DNA of 64,000 nucleotides, from positions 1-64,000 of the forward strand of contig NZ_DLHQ01000018.1 in assembly GCF_002483305.1 (NCBI RefSeq), in the 5' to 3' direction. The notes below the pieces were generated by a model, which saw nothing but the letters and a program-made list of their open reading frames with translations, had not been told where the DNA came from and did no database searches. A program made the translations under genes and the position numbers. This document shows positions 26,150 to 35,921 of this stretch, one piece after another (positions within the stretch are counted from its first letter, which is position 1; every line of letters starts with the position of its first letter). The DNA comes from Brevundimonas sp. UBA7664. Its GTDB lineage: Bacteria > Pseudomonadota > Alphaproteobacteria > Caulobacterales > Caulobacteraceae.

Positions 26150-27037
26150 TCAGGCGTCGACCAGGTTCCGCTCTTCGGCGGCGGCGCGCATGGCCTTCTG
26201 GAGCTTCTCGAAGGCGCGGACCTCGATCTGGCGCACGCGCTCGCGCGACACGCCATACTGGCCGGCCAATTCCTCGAGCGTCACCGGATCGTCCTTGAGA
26301 CGGCGTTCCGTGAGGATGTGCTTCTCGCGGTCGGTCAGCTCTTCCATGGCCTCCTGAAGCAGGCCCATGCGGATCGACTTCTCCTCGCTCTCGGCAAGCT
26401 GGGTCTCCTGCGAGACCGCCGTGTCGTCGGCGAGCCAGTCCTGCCATTCGCTTTCACCGTCGGCGCGCAAGGGCGCGTTCAGGGAGGCGTCGCCGCCGAG
26501 GCGGCGGTTCATGTTGGTGACCTCCTCTTCCGACACGCCCAGCTTGGTGGCGATGGCGGAGAGGTGTTCCGGACGCAGGTCGCCTTCCTCGAAGGCCGAG
26601 ATCTGGCTCTTGGCCTTGCGCAGGTTGAAGAACAGCTTCTTCTGCGCGGCGGTGGTGCCCATCTTCACGAGCGACCAGCTGCGCAGGATGTATTCCTGGA
26701 TCGAGGCGCGGATCCACCACATGGCGTAGGTCGCCAGGCGGAAGCCCTTGTCCGGATCGAATTTCTTGACGGCTTGCATCAGGCCGACGTTGCCCTCGGA
26801 AATCACTTCGCCGATCGGCAGGCCATAGCCACGATAGCCCATGGCGATCTTGGCCACGAGGCGCAGGTGCGAGGTGACGAGGCGGTGGGCGCTCTCGGCG
26901 TCCTGGTGCTCGGTCCAGCGCTTCGCGAGCATGAATTCTTCGTCTTTCGCAAGCATGGGAAACTTGCGGATTTCAGTGAGATAACGCGACAGTCCCTGTT
27001 CAGGCGACATCACCGCGAGTGATCTGGCTACAGCCAT
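26150..27037 (-). CDS. rpoH: RNA polymerase sigma-32 (heat-shock) factor
   Basis: A 295-residue sigma factor, the same length as Caulobacter RpoH. Region 2 has LVTSHLRLVAKIAMGYRGYGLPIGEVISEGNVGLMQAVKKFDP, region 2.4 has GFRLATYAMWWIRASIQEYIL, the RpoH box QKKLFFNLRK is present, and region 4.2 ends with LEELAGQYGVSRERVRQIEVRAFEKLQ. The start at 27037 is chosen because GGAGGG lies about 10 bp upstream; an in-frame start at 27088 is less likely. It directs heat-shock chaperone and protease genes. The 230-bp upstream region holds two weak promoter-like pairs (for example CTGACA and CTATGT, 17-bp spacer, reverse strand at 27124-27152). Confidence 0.96.
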   Translation of the reverse strand: MAVARSLAVMSPEQGLSRYLTEIRKFPMLAKDEEFMLAKRWTEHQDAESAHRLVTSHLRLVAKIAMGYRGYGLPIGEVISEGNVGLMQAVKKFDPDKGFRLATYAMWWIRASIQEYILRSWSLVKMGTTAAQKKLFFNLRKAKSQISAFEEGDLRPEHLSAIATKLGVSEEEVTNMNRRLGGDASLNAPLRADGESEWQDWLADDTAVSQETQLAESEEKSIRMGLLQEAMEELTDREKHILTERRLKDDPVTLEELAGQYGVSRERVRQIEVRAFEKLQKAMRAAAEERNLVDA

Positions 27038-27225
27038 TAGTCTGGTCCCTCCGACCGTGAAACGAGCGGGTTCTTCGGAAGCGGCCACCCGATGTGCGCC
27101 GTCGCCTCACCCCTCAACCGATGACATAGGATCGGGTTTCCGCACTTGTCAGTGGCGGATGGTCACACAAGAGCGTGACCGTTGCCCCGGCGCCACGGCA
27201 CCGAATGAGGGACGGTATAGCGGAT

Positions 27226-27250
27226 AGTCCGTCCTTAATCAAGACGGACT
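27226..27250. promoter_or_regulatory. Perfect inverted repeat between rpoH and the upstream lipoprotein gene
   Basis: AGTCCGTC (27226-27233) and GACGGACT (27243-27250) form a perfect 8-bp stem around a 9-base AT-rich loop. It begins 18 bp after the stop of the peptidase-like lipoprotein and about 190 bp before rpoH on the same strand. There is no T-tract on the reverse strand. A TTGATT/TATACC promoter-like pair overlaps it. It may act as a weak terminator, a mRNA 3'-end stabiliser, or an operator for rpoH. Confidence 0.45.
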
Positions 27251-27267
27251 GCCGAAGCCAGGCCCGC

Positions 27268-27975
27268 TCAGTAGAAGTCGACGTGGAGGTGGTCATCGTG
27301 GCGCGCCGCCTGACACCCGGCGAACCGCAGTTTGGGATGCCCCCACAGGCCGAGGCGCCGTTCCAGATGCGGCTCGATCAGGACCCGGCGGACGCGGCGA
27401 TCGGCGATCAGGAGCTCGACGAGGGTTCTGGTTCGGGCCTCGTCGAGCTGCCAGGGGCGGTTGGCGGGTGGATCAGGCTTTTCGGCGGGCCCGACGCGGC
27501 CGCCTGGGCAAGCGAGCGGCTCACCCGGTCGGACCGGCTCAGCCGGCCAGAGGCCGCCATACAGGCGGGTGTCCGGGAAGTCGGCGAGCGGGCGTCCCTC
27601 GCGGTCGGTGTAGTAGAGGCCAAGGTCGATCTGTCGACCGTCGCCATGGCTGAGATGCGGCGGGAAGGGGACGACGCCGGCCGGGCCTGAAGCGTCCATG
27701 AAGCGCAGCACTTCGTCTGGATAACGGGCGGCGATGGCCTGGGCCGCGGTGGTCAGCGCCTCGCGCGCGGCGGGAGTGACGAAATGCCGGTCGAGGCGGC
27801 AGTAGCGGTCGGCGACCGGCTCAAGCGGCGTGGAGCCGTCGCAGGGGAGGGAAACGAGGCCGGCGGCGTTGGGCCGGACCGAGCCGGGCCCCCCGCGCCA
27901 TGGCGGTGTCGGCTCCGTCGCCTGCCGGCAGGCCGTCAATGCGAGCGCGGCAGCCAGCAAGACGGCTATCCTCAC
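27268..27975 (-). CDS. Putative murein endopeptidase-like lipoprotein (LAS/M15-type)
   Basis: A 235-residue exported lipoprotein: signal with lipobox LTAC, lipidated Cys16. In the mature part, HLSHGDGRQIDLGLYYTDREG supplies a His-x6-Asp metal-binding pattern, and the C-terminal HDDHLHVDFY supplies the His-x-His pair. Together these are the zinc ligands and base of LAS-type peptidases such as MepA and VanY-like M15 enzymes. The likely job is cutting peptidoglycan cross-links in the periplasm. The GTG start overlaps the rluD stop (GTGA), so the two are co-translated. The precise cleavage site cannot be told from sequence. Confidence 0.72.
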   Translation of the reverse strand: MRIAVLLAAALALTACRQATEPTPPWRGGPGSVRPNAAGLVSLPCDGSTPLEPVADRYCRLDRHFVTPAAREALTTAAQAIAARYPDEVLRFMDASGPAGVVPFPPHLSHGDGRQIDLGLYYTDREGRPLADFPDTRLYGGLWPAEPVRPGEPLACPGGRVGPAEKPDPPANRPWQLDEARTRTLVELLIADRRVRRVLIEPHLERRLGLWGHPKLRFAGCQAARHDDHLHVDFY

Positions 27976-28997
27976 AGCGCGGCGAGTCCCTGTTCAAGCA
28001 GGCGCATGTCTTCCGGCGGCGCGGTTTCGAAGCGCAGGGCCTCGCCCGTCACGGGATGGATAAAGCCGAGGATGGCGGCGTGGAGCGCCTGACGCGTCAG
28101 ACCGGCCTCGGCGATGGCGATGCGGACGGGATTGGCCGGACTGCCCGTGCCGTAGACCGGGTCGCCCAGCAGCGGCGAGCCCTTTGAGGCCATGTGCACG
28201 CGGATCTGGTGGGTGCGGCCGGTGTGCAGGGTGCAGGCGACGCGGGAGGCGAGGGGCGGGGCGGCCGGGCGACTGCCTTTCCGGGGCGCGGCGCCGAAGA
28301 CCTGATCGACGACATAGTCGGTGATGGCTTCCCGACCGCCGGTTCTCAGCACGGCCATCTTCTTGCGGTCTCCGGTCGAGCGACCGAGGTTCGAGACGAT
28401 GCGGCCCTTCTCCGGCTGGGGCGCGCCGCGGACCAGGGCGATGTAGGTGCGCTCGATGTCGTGGGCGGCGAACAGGGCCGAGAGGCCGGCGTGGGCGGCG
28501 TCGGTCTTGGCGGCGACCATGACGCCGGAAGTGTGTTTGTCGAGCCGGTGGACGATGCCCGGCCGGGCGACCCCGCCGATGCCGGAGAGCGATGCGGCGC
28601 AGTGATGAAGCAGGGCGTTGACCAGGGTGCCGGTCTCGCTGCCGGGGGCGGGATGCACCGCCATGCCCGCGGGCTTGTCGATCACGATCAGGTCCGCGTC
28701 CTCGAACAGGACGGCCAGGGGAATGTCTTCGGGCTGGGGGATGGCCGAGATGATCGCCGGGAGGGCGACGGCGTAGAGGCCGGGCAGGGCCTTGGCCGAG
28801 GCGGACCCAAGGGGCTGGCCGTCGCGGGTGACCACGCCTCCGGCCAGCAGGGCCTGGACCCGGGCGCGCGAAAGGGCGGGAAAGAGATCGGACAGGACCT
28901 TGTCGAGCCTGCCGCCGCCGGCTTCGAGACGCGCCTCCAGAACGGGTGGGAGGTCCTCGTCGGTGGCGAAGTCTTCGTTCGTGGGGTCTTCGGACAA
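27972..28997 (-). CDS. rluD: RluA-family 23S rRNA pseudouridine synthase (RluD-like)
   Basis: Makes pseudouridines in 23S rRNA helix 69, by family analogy. An N-terminal S4 RNA-binding domain (RLDKVLSDLFPALSRARVQALLAGG) is followed by the synthase domain with VIDKPAGMAVHPAPG, the catalytic HRLDKHTSGVMVAAKT containing the essential Asp, and GRTHQIRVHMASKGSPLLGDPVYG. The TTG at 28997 has GGAG 6 bp upstream; another TTG at 29021 is in frame but without a ribosome site. About 341 residues. Upstream, in the opposite direction, lies a DUF2799 lipoprotein gene. Confidence 0.93.
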   Translation of the reverse strand: MSEDPTNEDFATDEDLPPVLEARLEAGGGRLDKVLSDLFPALSRARVQALLAGGVVTRDGQPLGSASAKALPGLYAVALPAIISAIPQPEDIPLAVLFEDADLIVIDKPAGMAVHPAPGSETGTLVNALLHHCAASLSGIGGVARPGIVHRLDKHTSGVMVAAKTDAAHAGLSALFAAHDIERTYIALVRGAPQPEKGRIVSNLGRSTGDRKKMAVLRTGGREAITDYVVDQVFGAAPRKGSRPAAPPLASRVACTLHTGRTHQIRVHMASKGSPLLGDPVYGTGSPANPVRIAIAEAGLTRQALHAAILGFIHPVTGEALRFETAPPEDMRLLEQGLAAL

Positions 28998-29130
28998 GGC
29001 GCGCTCCGCCGCTAGGGCCAAGCGGCAGGCGATCTAGCACGTCCAGGCCGTGGGCGTGCAAGGCATGACCTTGGCGACGAAGCCAAGCTGAGTCATGGTC
29101 AAGCTTGGTCTTTCGGGGGGGTCTGGAACC

Positions 29131-29769
29131 ATGAAACTGTGGATTTTCGCTGCGGCCGCCGGCGGCGCCGTACTCGGCCTGGCCAGTTGCGCCACGATGA
29201 GCGCGGAGCAGTGCATGGCCGGAGACTGGGCCGGCCAGGGCTATTCAGACGGGGCATCCGGGCTGACGATGAGCCGGCTCGAAGAGCACGCAGAGGCCTG
29301 CGCCAAGCACGGGGTCACGCCCGACCGGTCGGCCTATGCCGCCGGGCGCGATCAGGGGCTGGTGCGCTATTGCACCCCCGCGAACGGATTCCGGGCCGGC
29401 CGCACAGGTTCGGGCTATGGCGGGGTCTGTCCGTCGTACCTGGAAGTTGACTTCATGCCGGCCTATCGCGACGGGCAGATCGTTCACGACGTCGAACAGG
29501 CGCTGACCAATGCGCGCAGCAGCGCCGACAGCCTGGGCGCGCGGCTGGAGGAGCTGGACGACAAGATCGCCGGCAAGCAGCGCGAACTGCGCGCCGAGGG
29601 CCTGACCGAACCGCAGCGCGACCAGATCCGCGACCGGATCCAGGAGCTTCGCCGCGAACGGGCGGAGACGGAGCGGGAATGGCGCCGCGCCCAGAACGCC
29701 ATCGACGACGCCGAGCGGGATGTTCGTGACATCCAGTGGCGCTTCCGGGACCAGTACGGCGGCTGGTGA
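29131..29769 (+). CDS. DUF2799 lipoprotein
   Basis: A 212-residue protein with a lipoprotein signal peptide (hydrophobic stretch FAAAAGGAVLGLASC, lipidated Cys20). The DUF2799 region follows: SAEQCMAGDWAGQGYSDGASG, EEHAEACAKHGVTPDRSAYAAGRDQGL, and YCTPANGFRAGRTGSGYGGVCP. The C-terminal 90 residues are a long charged helix (LEELDDKIAGKQRELRAEGLTEPQRDQIRDRIQELRRERAE) likely to be coiled coil. Family function is unknown; an envelope role is likely. It converges with fba, whose 3' end provides a terminator-like hairpin. Confidence 0.85.
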   Translation: MKLWIFAAAAGGAVLGLASCATMSAEQCMAGDWAGQGYSDGASGLTMSRLEEHAEACAKHGVTPDRSAYAAGRDQGLVRYCTPANGFRAGRTGSGYGGVCPSYLEVDFMPAYRDGQIVHDVEQALTNARSSADSLGARLEELDDKIAGKQRELRAEGLTEPQRDQIRDRIQELRRERAETEREWRRAQNAIDDAERDVRDIQWRFRDQYGGW

Positions 29770-29789
29770 CCGCGCGGTCGGTCCGCTCG

Positions 29790-29812
29790 GGCCGCCGCGT
29801 CAGGCGGCCTTT
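29790..29812 (+). terminator. Candidate intrinsic terminator for the DUF2799 gene
   Basis: GGCCGCC (29790-29796) and GGCGGCC (29803-29809) form a perfect 7-bp stem with a 6-base loop, followed by TTT. It lies 20 bp after the DUF2799 stop and inside the last codons of fba, which is read in the other direction. A 12-bp palindrome GACCGCGCGGTC at 29768-29779 precedes it. The T-tract is short, so termination may be partial. Confidence 0.55.
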
Positions 29813-30885
29813 GAGGCCGAGGCGCCGAAGTGCGGGTTCAGTTCGCCCTTGGCGTAGCGCTGGGCCATCTGGGCCGTGGACAGGGGCCGGATCTTCGAGG
29901 CCATGCCCTCGCAGCCGAACTGCACGAACCGCTCCTGACAGAGTTTGCGCATCGCTTCCTTGGCGGGCTTCAGATAGGCGCGCGGGTCAAACTCGCCGGG
30001 CTTCTCGGCGAGGATTTTCCGGATCGCGCCGGTCATGGCCATGCGGTTGTCGGTGTCGATGTTGATCTTGCGGACGCCGTGCTTGATGCCGCGCTGGATC
30101 TCTTCCACCGGCACGCCCCAAGTCTGGGGCATCTTGCCGCCATAGGCATTGATGATGTCCTGCAGGTCCTGCGGCACCGAGGACGAGCCGTGCATGACCA
30201 GATGGGTGTCGGGCAGGCGGCGGTGGATTTCCTCAATCACGTTCATGGCGAGGACTTCGCCGTCCGGCTGGCGGCTGAATTTGTAGGCGCCGTGGCTGGT
30301 GCCCATGGCGATGGCGAGGGCGTCGACCTGGGTCTCGCGGACGAAGTCCACGGCCTGGTCCGGGTCGGTCAGGAGGGCGGAATGGTCGAGCTTGCCCTCG
30401 AAGCCGTGGCCGTCCTCGGCTTCGCCCATGCCGGTCTCCAGCGAACCCAGCACGCCCAGTTCGCCCTCGACCGAGACACCACAGCTGTGGGCCATCTGGA
30501 CCACCCGGCGGGTGACGTCGACGTTGTATTCGTAGGAGGCGGGCGTCTTGGCGTCCTCTTCCAGCGAGCCGTCCATCATCACCGAGGTGAAGCCGTACTG
30601 GATGGCGGTGGCGCAGGTGGCCGGGCCGTTACCGTGGTCCTGGTGCATGCAGACCGGGATGTGCGGATACAGTTCGGCCAGGGCGTCGATCAGCTTGGCC
30701 AGGACGATGTCATTGGCGTAGCTGCGCGCACCGCGGCTGGCCTGGATGATGACGGGGGCGTTGACCGCCTCGGCCGCCTCCATGATCGCCAGACCCTGTT
30801 CCATGTTGTTGATGTTGTAGGCCGGCAGGCCGTAGTCGTTCTCGGCCGCGTGGTCGAGAAGCTGTCGCAGCGTGATGCGCGCCAT
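29800..30885 (-). CDS. fba: Class II fructose-bisphosphate aldolase
   Basis: Zinc-dependent cleavage of fructose 1,6-bisphosphate to glyceraldehyde 3-phosphate and dihydroxyacetone phosphate. The 361-residue protein belongs to the longer class IIA group also found in Calvin-cycle operons. It has YGLPAYNINNMEQG, IIQASRGARSYAND, VCMHQDHGNG with a zinc His, SVMMDGSLEEDAKTPASYEYN, VEGELGVLGSLETG, DALAIAMGTSHGAYKF, LVMHGSSSVP and KINIDTDNRMAMTGAIR. It lies downstream of gap and pgk on the same strand, with a small lipoprotein gene on the other strand between pgk and fba. Confidence 0.97.
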   Translation of the reverse strand: MARITLRQLLDHAAENDYGLPAYNINNMEQGLAIMEAAEAVNAPVIIQASRGARSYANDIVLAKLIDALAELYPHIPVCMHQDHGNGPATCATAIQYGFTSVMMDGSLEEDAKTPASYEYNVDVTRRVVQMAHSCGVSVEGELGVLGSLETGMGEAEDGHGFEGKLDHSALLTDPDQAVDFVRETQVDALAIAMGTSHGAYKFSRQPDGEVLAMNVIEEIHRRLPDTHLVMHGSSSVPQDLQDIINAYGGKMPQTWGVPVEEIQRGIKHGVRKINIDTDNRMAMTGAIRKILAEKPGEFDPRAYLKPAKEAMRKLCQERFVQFGCEGMASKIRPLSTAQMAQRYAKGELNPHFGASASKAA

Positions 30886-31054
30886 GGGGTGTCTCCTGAG
30901 CCCGTGAGTTTTGCCGGTGGTCTAGCGTCACAGGCGCTTGAAGTCACGCAGTGTTACAGTCGGACGGCGGCGTCAGAAGTCGAAAGGGGTCGCGGCGTCA
31001 TGTCCGTGCCACGCTCGATCTGCCCGGCGATCAGGCCGGGGAGGGAGCCGCGCC

Positions 31055-31237
31055 ATGCGGAAATTGCTGACCGCAGCACTGGTCTCCGCGCTCCTTCTGG
31101 CGGGCTGCGCGGGTCTGCCGACCACGGAAGATCTGTGCCGCAACTCGTCGCGTTGCACGCCGGACTGCGGCTCTGTCGCGCGGGGCGGCTCGCCGGAGTG
31201 TGATCCATGGCAGCGCGAGGGTCACACGCGCGGCTGA
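31055..31237 (+). CDS. Small cysteine-rich lipoprotein
   Basis: A 60-residue protein whose ATG at 31055 follows a strong GGGAGGGAG ribosome site. Residues 1-18 are a lipoprotein signal with lipobox LLAGC. The short mature part has cysteines in EDLCRNSSRCTPDCGS and GSPECDPW that could form two disulphides. Not recognised as a family. It lies between fba and pgk on the opposite strand and ends 4 bp before the pgk stop. Its own promoter would have to lie in the 169 bp upstream, which also holds the fba promoter. Confidence 0.65.
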   Translation: MRKLLTAALVSALLLAGCAGLPTTEDLCRNSSRCTPDCGSVARGGSPECDPWQREGHTRG

Positions 31238-31241
31238 CGCC

Positions 31242-32438
31242 TCAGACCCGCAGCGCCTCGACGCCGGGCAGGGGCTTGCCCTCCATCCATTCCAGGAAGG
31301 CGCCGCCGGCGGTGGAGACGAAGGTCATGTCGTCCGCCACGCCCGCGTGATGCAGGGCCGCGACCGTGTCGCCGCCGCCGCCGACCGCGATCAGGACGCC
31401 CGCCCTCGCGAGCGCCGCTGCGTGATGGGCGACCGCGACGGTGGCTGTGTCGAAGGGCGGCACCTCGAACACCCCCAGCGGACCGTTCCAGATCAGCGTC
31501 TTTGATGCGGTCAGGGCGTCGACGAGGCGCGCGACGGTCGCCGGGCCGGCGTCGAGGATCTTGTCGTCGGCTGACAGCGGCTGACCGGCGACGACGGGGC
31601 GGGCGGCCACGCCGGGCTTGACCTCGGTCGCCACGACGAAGTCGACGGGCAGCAGGATCTCGCAGCCGCGAGCCTTGGCTTCGGCCAGGATTTCGCGGGC
31701 GGTGTCGGCCATGTCGCGCTCGGCCAGCGAGCCGCCGATATCGATCCCTTGCGCGAACAGGAAGGTGTTGGCCATGCCGCCGCCGATGGCGAGGCGGTCC
31801 AGCTTGCCGACCAGGTTTTTAAGCAGGTCCAGCTTGGTCGAGACCTTGGCCCCGCCGACGATGCCGATCACCGGCTTCTTCGGCTTGCCGAGCGCGGCGT
31901 CGAGCGCGTCGAGCTCGCGGCGCATCGACTCGCCGGCATAGGCGGGCAGCAGGCGGGCGAGCCCTTCGGTCGAGGCGTGGGCGCGGTGGGCGGCGGAGAA
32001 GGCGTCATTGACATAGACGTCGCCGAGTTCGGCCAGTTGCGCGGCGAAGGCGGGGTCGTTGGTCTCCTCGCCGGGGTGGAAGCGCACGTTCTCGAGCAGC
32101 ACGACGCCGCCGATGTCGATGTCGGCGATCATCGCTTTCGCCTCTTCGCCCACACAATCAGAGGCGAACCGGACCGGAGCCCCCAGAAGGTGTTCGAGAT
32201 CGTCGACGACGGGCTGCAGGCTCATCGAGGGGACGACCTTGCCCTTGGGCCGATCGAAATGGGCCATCAGGACCACCTTGGCGCCGGCGTCGCGCAGCTT
32301 GTTGATCGTCGGCAGGGCGACGCGCAGGCGGGTGTCCTCGGTGACCTTGCCGGCCTCCATGGGGACGTTGAAGTCGACGCGGACGAGGGCGGTCTTGCCG
32401 GCGAGGGCGGGGGCGTCGTCGAGGGTGCGGAAGGTCAT
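31242..32438 (-). CDS. pgk: Phosphoglycerate kinase
   Basis: Reversible transfer of phosphate from 1,3-bisphosphoglycerate to ADP. The 398-residue protein has the N-terminal signature LVRVDFNVPMEAGKV, then LMAHFDRPKGK, LLENVRFHPGEETND, VYVNDAFSAAHRAHAST, the hinge region IGIVGGAKVSTKLDLL, GGGMANTFLFAQG, WNGPLGVFEVPPFD, and the nucleotide loop GGGDTVAAL. It starts 10 bp downstream of the gap stop, so gap-pgk forms an operon. It converges with the small lipoprotein gene. Confidence 0.97.
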   Translation of the reverse strand: MTFRTLDDAPALAGKTALVRVDFNVPMEAGKVTEDTRLRVALPTINKLRDAGAKVVLMAHFDRPKGKVVPSMSLQPVVDDLEHLLGAPVRFASDCVGEEAKAMIADIDIGGVVLLENVRFHPGEETNDPAFAAQLAELGDVYVNDAFSAAHRAHASTEGLARLLPAYAGESMRRELDALDAALGKPKKPVIGIVGGAKVSTKLDLLKNLVGKLDRLAIGGGMANTFLFAQGIDIGGSLAERDMADTAREILAEAKARGCEILLPVDFVVATEVKPGVAARPVVAGQPLSADDKILDAGPATVARLVDALTASKTLIWNGPLGVFEVPPFDTATVAVAHHAAALARAGVLIAVGGGGDTVAALHHAGVADDMTFVSTAGGAFLEWMEGKPLPGVEALRV

Positions 32439-32448
32439 GATTTCAAGC

Positions 32449-33456
<1,008 letters not shown>

Positions 33457-33580
33457 GGGGCGGTCTCCGGAGAAGCGGTGTCAGGGTTGGCGCTTCAATG
33501 AAGCCGACGGGCGCGGCGATCAACCCCGCGTCCGTAACAAGACGTGATCGACTGTAACGCTCAGGTCGAACGCCCGGCCG

Positions 33581-35158
33581 TCACGCGGGCTTCAGCGGCA
33601 GGTCGAGCCGGGCCAGCAGGCCGCCTTCGGGTCGGTTGGCCAACGTGACCTCGCCGCCATGAGCCCGCGCCGCCTGGCGGGCCGCCGTCAGGCCGAGCCC
33701 CGCCCCGCCGGTTTCCCGGCTGCGCGAGGGTTCGGCGCGATGGAAGGGCTCGAAGACGGCTTCGAGCTCATCGTCGGAAAGGCCGGGGCCGTCGTCCTCG
33801 ACCGTGACGACGGCCCGCCCGGCCTCGGCAAAGGCCTTCACGCGCGCGCCGCCGCCGTATTTGACGGCGTTGGCGATCAGATTGCCCAAGGCCCGACGTA
33901 GGGCGGCCGGGTCCGCCTCGACCGGCAGTTCGCCGCCGCCGTCGAAGGTCACCGCCTCGCCGGTCTCCGAGAAACCTTCCGCGCAGGCGGCGGCGAGGGC
34001 GTCCAGATCAAGGGTCTCGCGCCGGTCGGGGGTGGCCTCGCCGCGCACATAGGCCATGGCCTGGCCGATCAGGGCGTCCATCTCCTCGATGTCGGCGGCC
34101 ATCCGGTCGCGCACCCCCTCGGGCGCTTGTTCGGCCCGGAAGCGCAGACGGGTCAGGGGGGTGCGCAGGTCGTGGGCGATGGCGGCGACCGTCTGGCTGC
34201 GCCGACGCATGTGGTCGCGCAGCGACGCCTGCATGTCGTTGAAGGCCTGGATGGCGGTGCGCACCTCGCTGGGACCGGACGGCGTCAGCGGCTCGGCCTC
34301 GGGGTCGGCGCCGAGACGTTCGGCGGCGTCGGCGAAGACCCGGATCGGCCGGGTCAGCCGGCGGGCCATCCACCACACCAGCGGGGCCAGCAGCAACATG
34401 GATATGGCCAGGGCCAGCAGCACCCGCTGATGCCACGGCGACAGCAGGCCGCGGGGCGGCTCGACCGTAGCCCAGCGTCCATCCGGCTGACGCACCGACG
34501 CCGAGAATGGCGCGAAGGTCAGCCGGTCGGCGAGGACGGTGAACTGGCGGGTTTCCCGGTCGATGACGAACGCGCCGTGAGACTCCCCGGGATCAGGATG
34601 GCGCAGGCGGAGCTCGGCGCGGACCTCGGGGCCTCGCTGGACGATCACCGTCTCGCCGTCCGTTTCGGTCCGCCAGGTCGGCGTCGTTTCCGTCGCCGGA
34701 GGACGGGATGCCGCTGGCGGGGCCGGGTTGAGAGATGGAGCCGGGTCACCGTCGGGCCGGACGACAACAAGGTCGACGCGTTCGCGGGCGTGTCCGCGAT
34801 CGTCCGGGCCGGGTCGACGGGGCAGGCCGTGATCGACCGTCACCCGGACGGCCTCGAGCTCCACGTCCAGCCTTTGGGCGAGTCCGGCGCGGATCGCCAG
34901 GGCCATCGGATCGGTCTGGGTCGCTGAATCCTCCCCTTGCGGGCGGTCGACCAGCCGTCGGCGCAGCGGTCGTCCGTCGGAGGTCTCCGCGGGCGCGCCC
35001 CTCAGCGCGTCGGCGGCGGCGACGATGCTGAAGCCGGCGGGCCGGGGTTCGGGCGCGAACAGCACCACGCCGAAGGCGACCGCCTGCGACATGACCACCG
35101 CCAGCGCGGCCAGGGCCGCGACCTGGACGAGGACGGGGAAGGAGGAGGGCCGCCTCAC
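33581..35158 (-). CDS. EnvZ-like sensor histidine kinase
   Basis: A 525-residue membrane kinase. TM1 lies at residues 9-33, a proline-rich periplasmic domain at about 34-245, and TM2 near 246-265 (VLLALAISMLLLAPLVWWM). HAMP follows (RRLTRPIRVFADAAERLGADPE), then HisKA with VAAIAHDLRTPLTRLRFRAEQ and a HATPase with NLIANAVKYGGG, VEDDGPGLSDDELEAVFEPFHR and GGAGLGLTAARQAARAHGG. GTG at 35158 overlaps the response-regulator stop (GTGA). The partner is therefore the adjacent OmpR-type regulator. Stimulus unknown; the periplasmic domain shows no known fold by eye. Confidence 0.92.
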   Translation of the reverse strand: MRRPSSFPVLVQVAALAALAVVMSQAVAFGVVLFAPEPRPAGFSIVAAADALRGAPAETSDGRPLRRRLVDRPQGEDSATQTDPMALAIRAGLAQRLDVELEAVRVTVDHGLPRRPGPDDRGHARERVDLVVVRPDGDPAPSLNPAPPAASRPPATETTPTWRTETDGETVIVQRGPEVRAELRLRHPDPGESHGAFVIDRETRQFTVLADRLTFAPFSASVRQPDGRWATVEPPRGLLSPWHQRVLLALAISMLLLAPLVWWMARRLTRPIRVFADAAERLGADPEAEPLTPSGPSEVRTAIQAFNDMQASLRDHMRRRSQTVAAIAHDLRTPLTRLRFRAEQAPEGVRDRMAADIEEMDALIGQAMAYVRGEATPDRRETLDLDALAAACAEGFSETGEAVTFDGGGELPVEADPAALRRALGNLIANAVKYGGGARVKAFAEAGRAVVTVEDDGPGLSDDELEAVFEPFHRAEPSRSRETGGAGLGLTAARQAARAHGGEVTLANRPEGGLLARLDLPLKPA

Positions 35159-35895
35159 GCCACGCCCCGGATCGGGTCATGGCAGCGCGCTACCCGGACG
35201 TCGAACATATAGCCCTCACCCCGCAGGGTCTGGATCATCTGAACGCCGGAGCCGTCGTCGAGCTTCTTGCGCAGCCGGCTGATCTGCACATCCATGGCGC
35301 GGTCGAAGATGTCGGCGTCTGCGCCGCGGGCCCGCTCGAGCAACTGGTCGCGGGTCAGGAGGCGGCCGGGGCGTTCGGCGAAGGCGCGCAGCAAGGCGAA
35401 CTCTCCCGCCGACAGGGCGACGGCCCGGCCATCGGGCCGGGTCAGTTCGCGGCGGAGCAGATTCAGCCGCCAGCCGGCGAACGTCAGGGTCGGTCCCTCG
35501 GCGGCGGCCTCCTCGCGCGGGCGCCTCAGGACGGCCCTGACGCGGGCCAGCAGTTCGCGGGGGTTGCAGGGCTTGGGCAGATAGTCGTCGGCCCCCAGCT
35601 CCAGCCCGATGATGCGGTCGGTGTCCTCGCCCATGGCCGACAGCATGACGATGGGCGGTCCCTTGCCGGCGAGGCGGCGGCACACGGAAAGGCCGTCCTC
35701 GCCGGGCATCATCAGGTCCAGCACGATCAGGTCAGGAGCGCGACGCGCCACGGCCCGGTCCATCTCGGCGGCCGAGGCGGCGCCCACGGCGTCATAGCCA
35801 TGCTGGATCAGATAATCGCACAGCACTTCCCGGATGCCGGGGTCGTCATCGACGACGAGGATGTGGAGGGCGGCGTCGGCTTGCATGGGCGTCAT
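35155..35895 (-). CDS. OmpR-family response regulator
   Basis: A 246-residue regulator: receiver with LHILVVDDDPGIREVL, phospho-acceptor Asp in APDLIVLDLMMPGEDGLS, PIVMLSAMGE and GADDYLPKPCNPRELLARVRAVLRR. A winged-helix DNA-binding domain follows with LLRRELTRPDGRAVALSAGEFALLRAFAERPGRLLTRDQLLE and ISRLRKKLDDG, IQTLRGEGYMF. Two close in-frame starts exist, ATG 35895 and ATG 35886. It is divergent from an EF-hand protein gene, and the 120-bp spacer holds repeated GCTGAAA-type half sites suited to binding by such a regulator. Confidence 0.93.
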   Translation of the reverse strand: MTPMQADAALHILVVDDDPGIREVLCDYLIQHGYDAVGAASAAEMDRAVARRAPDLIVLDLMMPGEDGLSVCRRLAGKGPPIVMLSAMGEDTDRIIGLELGADDYLPKPCNPRELLARVRAVLRRPREEAAAEGPTLTFAGWRLNLLRRELTRPDGRAVALSAGEFALLRAFAERPGRLLTRDQLLERARGADADIFDRAMDVQISRLRKKLDDGSGVQMIQTLRGEGYMFDVRVARCHDPIRGVA

Positions 35896-35921
35896 TGTGA
35901 CGAACCCGGCGCTCCCCGTCA

